Assembly: GCF_003443655.1 (NCBI RefSeq)
Contig: NZ_CP031941.1
Span: forward strand, 3,346,501-3,410,500
Direction of reading: 5' to 3'
DNA length: 64,000 nt
Origin: Nostoc sphaeroides
Lineage (GTDB): Bacteria > Cyanobacteriota > Cyanobacteriia > Cyanobacteriales > Nostocaceae
Shown one piece after another: positions 63,042-64,000 of the stretch (positions are counted from its first letter, which is position 1; the number at the start of each line of letters is the position of its first letter). The position numbers and the translations under genes are program-made. The notes under the pieces are model-generated. The model did no database searches and was not told where the DNA came from. It saw only the letters and a list, made by a program, of their open reading frames with translations.

Positions 63042-64000
63042 TTACTCTAGTTCACCCTTAATTCCGCCTCCCATCGCCAACAGCGCCGTTCCATAAGCTG
63101 CTTCTGTGTACACTGACGCGACTACAGGAACCTGCAAATGACGCGCCCTAATCGCAGTCCAAGTTTCATTCGCCGCGCCACCGCCAGCAGTATAAACACG
63201 GCTCAATTTATCTGCGCCCATTTGCTGTAATAATTCATACCCTCGCGCTTCTATGCGGGCAATGCTTTCTAACAACCCATGTAAAAATTCCACTGGATTA
63301 TCTGGGCGTGGTGACAATCGTGGGGGTAGATTGGGATCGTTAATCGGAAAGCGATCGCCTGCCTTCAATAACGGATAATAATCTAACTCGCTGGCAATTG
63401 AAGCATCAATCTCCCGACTAAGGCTTTCTAACTCAGCATTCGTGAAAAATTGCTTTAGTACTGCACCCCCAGTATTAGAAGCACCCCCAGTCAGCCACAA
63501 ATCCCCCAACCGATGGCTGTAAATTCCATATCTGGCATCTTCTTGCCGGGTACGACTTAACAACTTTACTACCAATGTTGAACCAAGGGAAGTCACGGCT
63601 TCACCAGGTAATTTTGCCCCACTAGCGAGAAAAGCGGCAATACTATCAGTTGTACCTGCACACACCAGACAATCACGGCGGAAACCGAATTTATCGGCAA
63701 TTTCAGGACGCAATTCGGCAATGGGAGTCCCAGGAGATAAAACTTTGGGTAGCTGAATCGGTATTTGCAAATTTTCTAGCCATTCTGGATATTTCAACTC
63801 TTCCACGTCATAACCCAGCTTTAAAGCATTATGGTAATCGCTAATCCCCAACTGTCCATGTAGGAGAAACGCCAGCCAATCTGCTTGATGCAGGAAATAT
63901 CTAGCTTCACTAAAAGAGGGTTGTTGCCTCATCCACAAAAGTTTAGCGAGGCTGGAGGTGGCACTCAACACGGTATGATTAGGGGGTGCGATACTCCTCA
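63042..64000 (-). CDS. FGGY sugar kinase, C-terminal part (cut by right window edge)
   Basis: The frame is open to the window end (RSIAPPNHTVLSATSSLAKL...), so the N-terminus is outside. Visible FGGY features: LHQADWLAFLLHGQLGISDY, VCAGTTDSIAAFLASGAKLP (catalytic aspartate) and TSLGSTLVVKLLSR (phosphate loop). The adenosine site RVYTAGGGAANETWTAIRAR and EAAYGTALLAMGGG also fit. The family phosphorylates pentoses and other sugars. It resembles the cyanobacterial D-ribulose/xylulose kinase-like group, but the substrate is inference. In 62857-63041, before its stop, nothing is recognised. Confidence 0.9.
   Translation of the reverse strand, partial: RSIAPPNHTVLSATSSLAKLLWMRQQPSFSEARYFLHQADWLAFLLHGQLGISDYHNALKLGYDVEELKYPEWLENLQIPIQLPKVLSPGTPIAELRPEIADKFGFRRDCLVCAGTTDSIAAFLASGAKLPGEAVTSLGSTLVVKLLSRTRQEDARYGIYSHRLGDLWLTGGASNTGGAVLKQFFTNAELESLSREIDASIASELDYYPLLKAGDRFPINDPNLPPRLSPRPDNPVEFLHGLLESIARIEARGYELLQQMGADKLSRVYTAGGGAANETWTAIRARHLQVPVVASVYTEAAYGTALLAMGGGIKGELE

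Overview
The window comes from a filamentous, Nostocales-type cyanobacterium (Nostoc/Anabaena-like). This rests on the frequent HIP1 octamer GCGATCGC, heptameric tandem repeats between genes, gun4 (chlorophyll pathway), a valyl-tRNA synthetase with the cyanobacterial CAAD membrane domain, a TnpB-only element, and many small families found mainly in cyanobacteria (DUF3531, DUF4090, DUF29, Uma2, DUF433/PIN-like pairs). Species cannot be fixed from the sequence alone. Both window edges cut genes: an aldo/keto reductase on the left and an FGGY sugar kinase on the right.

Layout. 0-12.4 kb: aldo/keto reductase end, CorC/HlyC membrane protein, mfd, two toxin-antitoxin-like pairs (one decayed), DUF29, NUDIX, DUF3531, a TPR protein, an ABC ATPase and rsmG. 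12.4-16.2 kb: two tandem paralogous FG-GAP-like secreted repeat proteins and a lipoprotein-type Mn superoxide dismutase. 16.2-23.4 kb: Uma2 nuclease, UgpC-type ATPase, a hicB-brnT-antitoxin cluster, gun4, icd and a repeat-dense region with an ISAs1 remnant. 23.7-29.2 kb: a protein made only of near-identical 53-residue repeats, mtnA, and a 994-residue RTX-type calcium-binding protein. 29.2-35.4 kb: a chimeric pseudogene region, a small secreted protein, an NB-ARC STAND ATPase and a membrane Ser/Thr kinase with a ligand-binding-like C-terminal domain. 35.5-42.4 kb: dxs, a repeat-rich stretch, an aldo/keto reductase and a TnpB-only IS. 42.6-44.8 kb: an ABC exporter with a MarR regulator. 45-56.3 kb: recN, an AarF/UbiB kinase, a LysR regulator divergent from an aspartoacylase-like gene, cysC and valS. 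56.4-64 kb: a frameshifted GxxExxY gene inside an inverted-repeat cassette, an AmpG-like transporter with a GlcNAc-kinase-like gene, a dienelactone hydrolase, an McrBC restriction pair and the FGGY kinase.

Main discoveries. (1) A non-autonomous transposable element family of about 102 bp has termini CAATACRGTTCAGTTAAG. Three copies (12441, 16587, 22974) and one longer relative (22750) each carry an exact 10-bp target duplication, and a fourth-type copy (52498) has one with a single mismatch. (2) Several gene fragments have a breakpoint exactly at a HIP1 octamer. The clearest is a dxs 3' end fused to an mtnA piece at 29819-29826, with both parents in this window. (3) Dispersed intergenic repeats appear to have inserted in frame into mfd. 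(4) The GxxExxY gene sits between ~32-bp inverted repeats, and the NB-ARC/receptor-kinase pair is a possible sensing or defence module.
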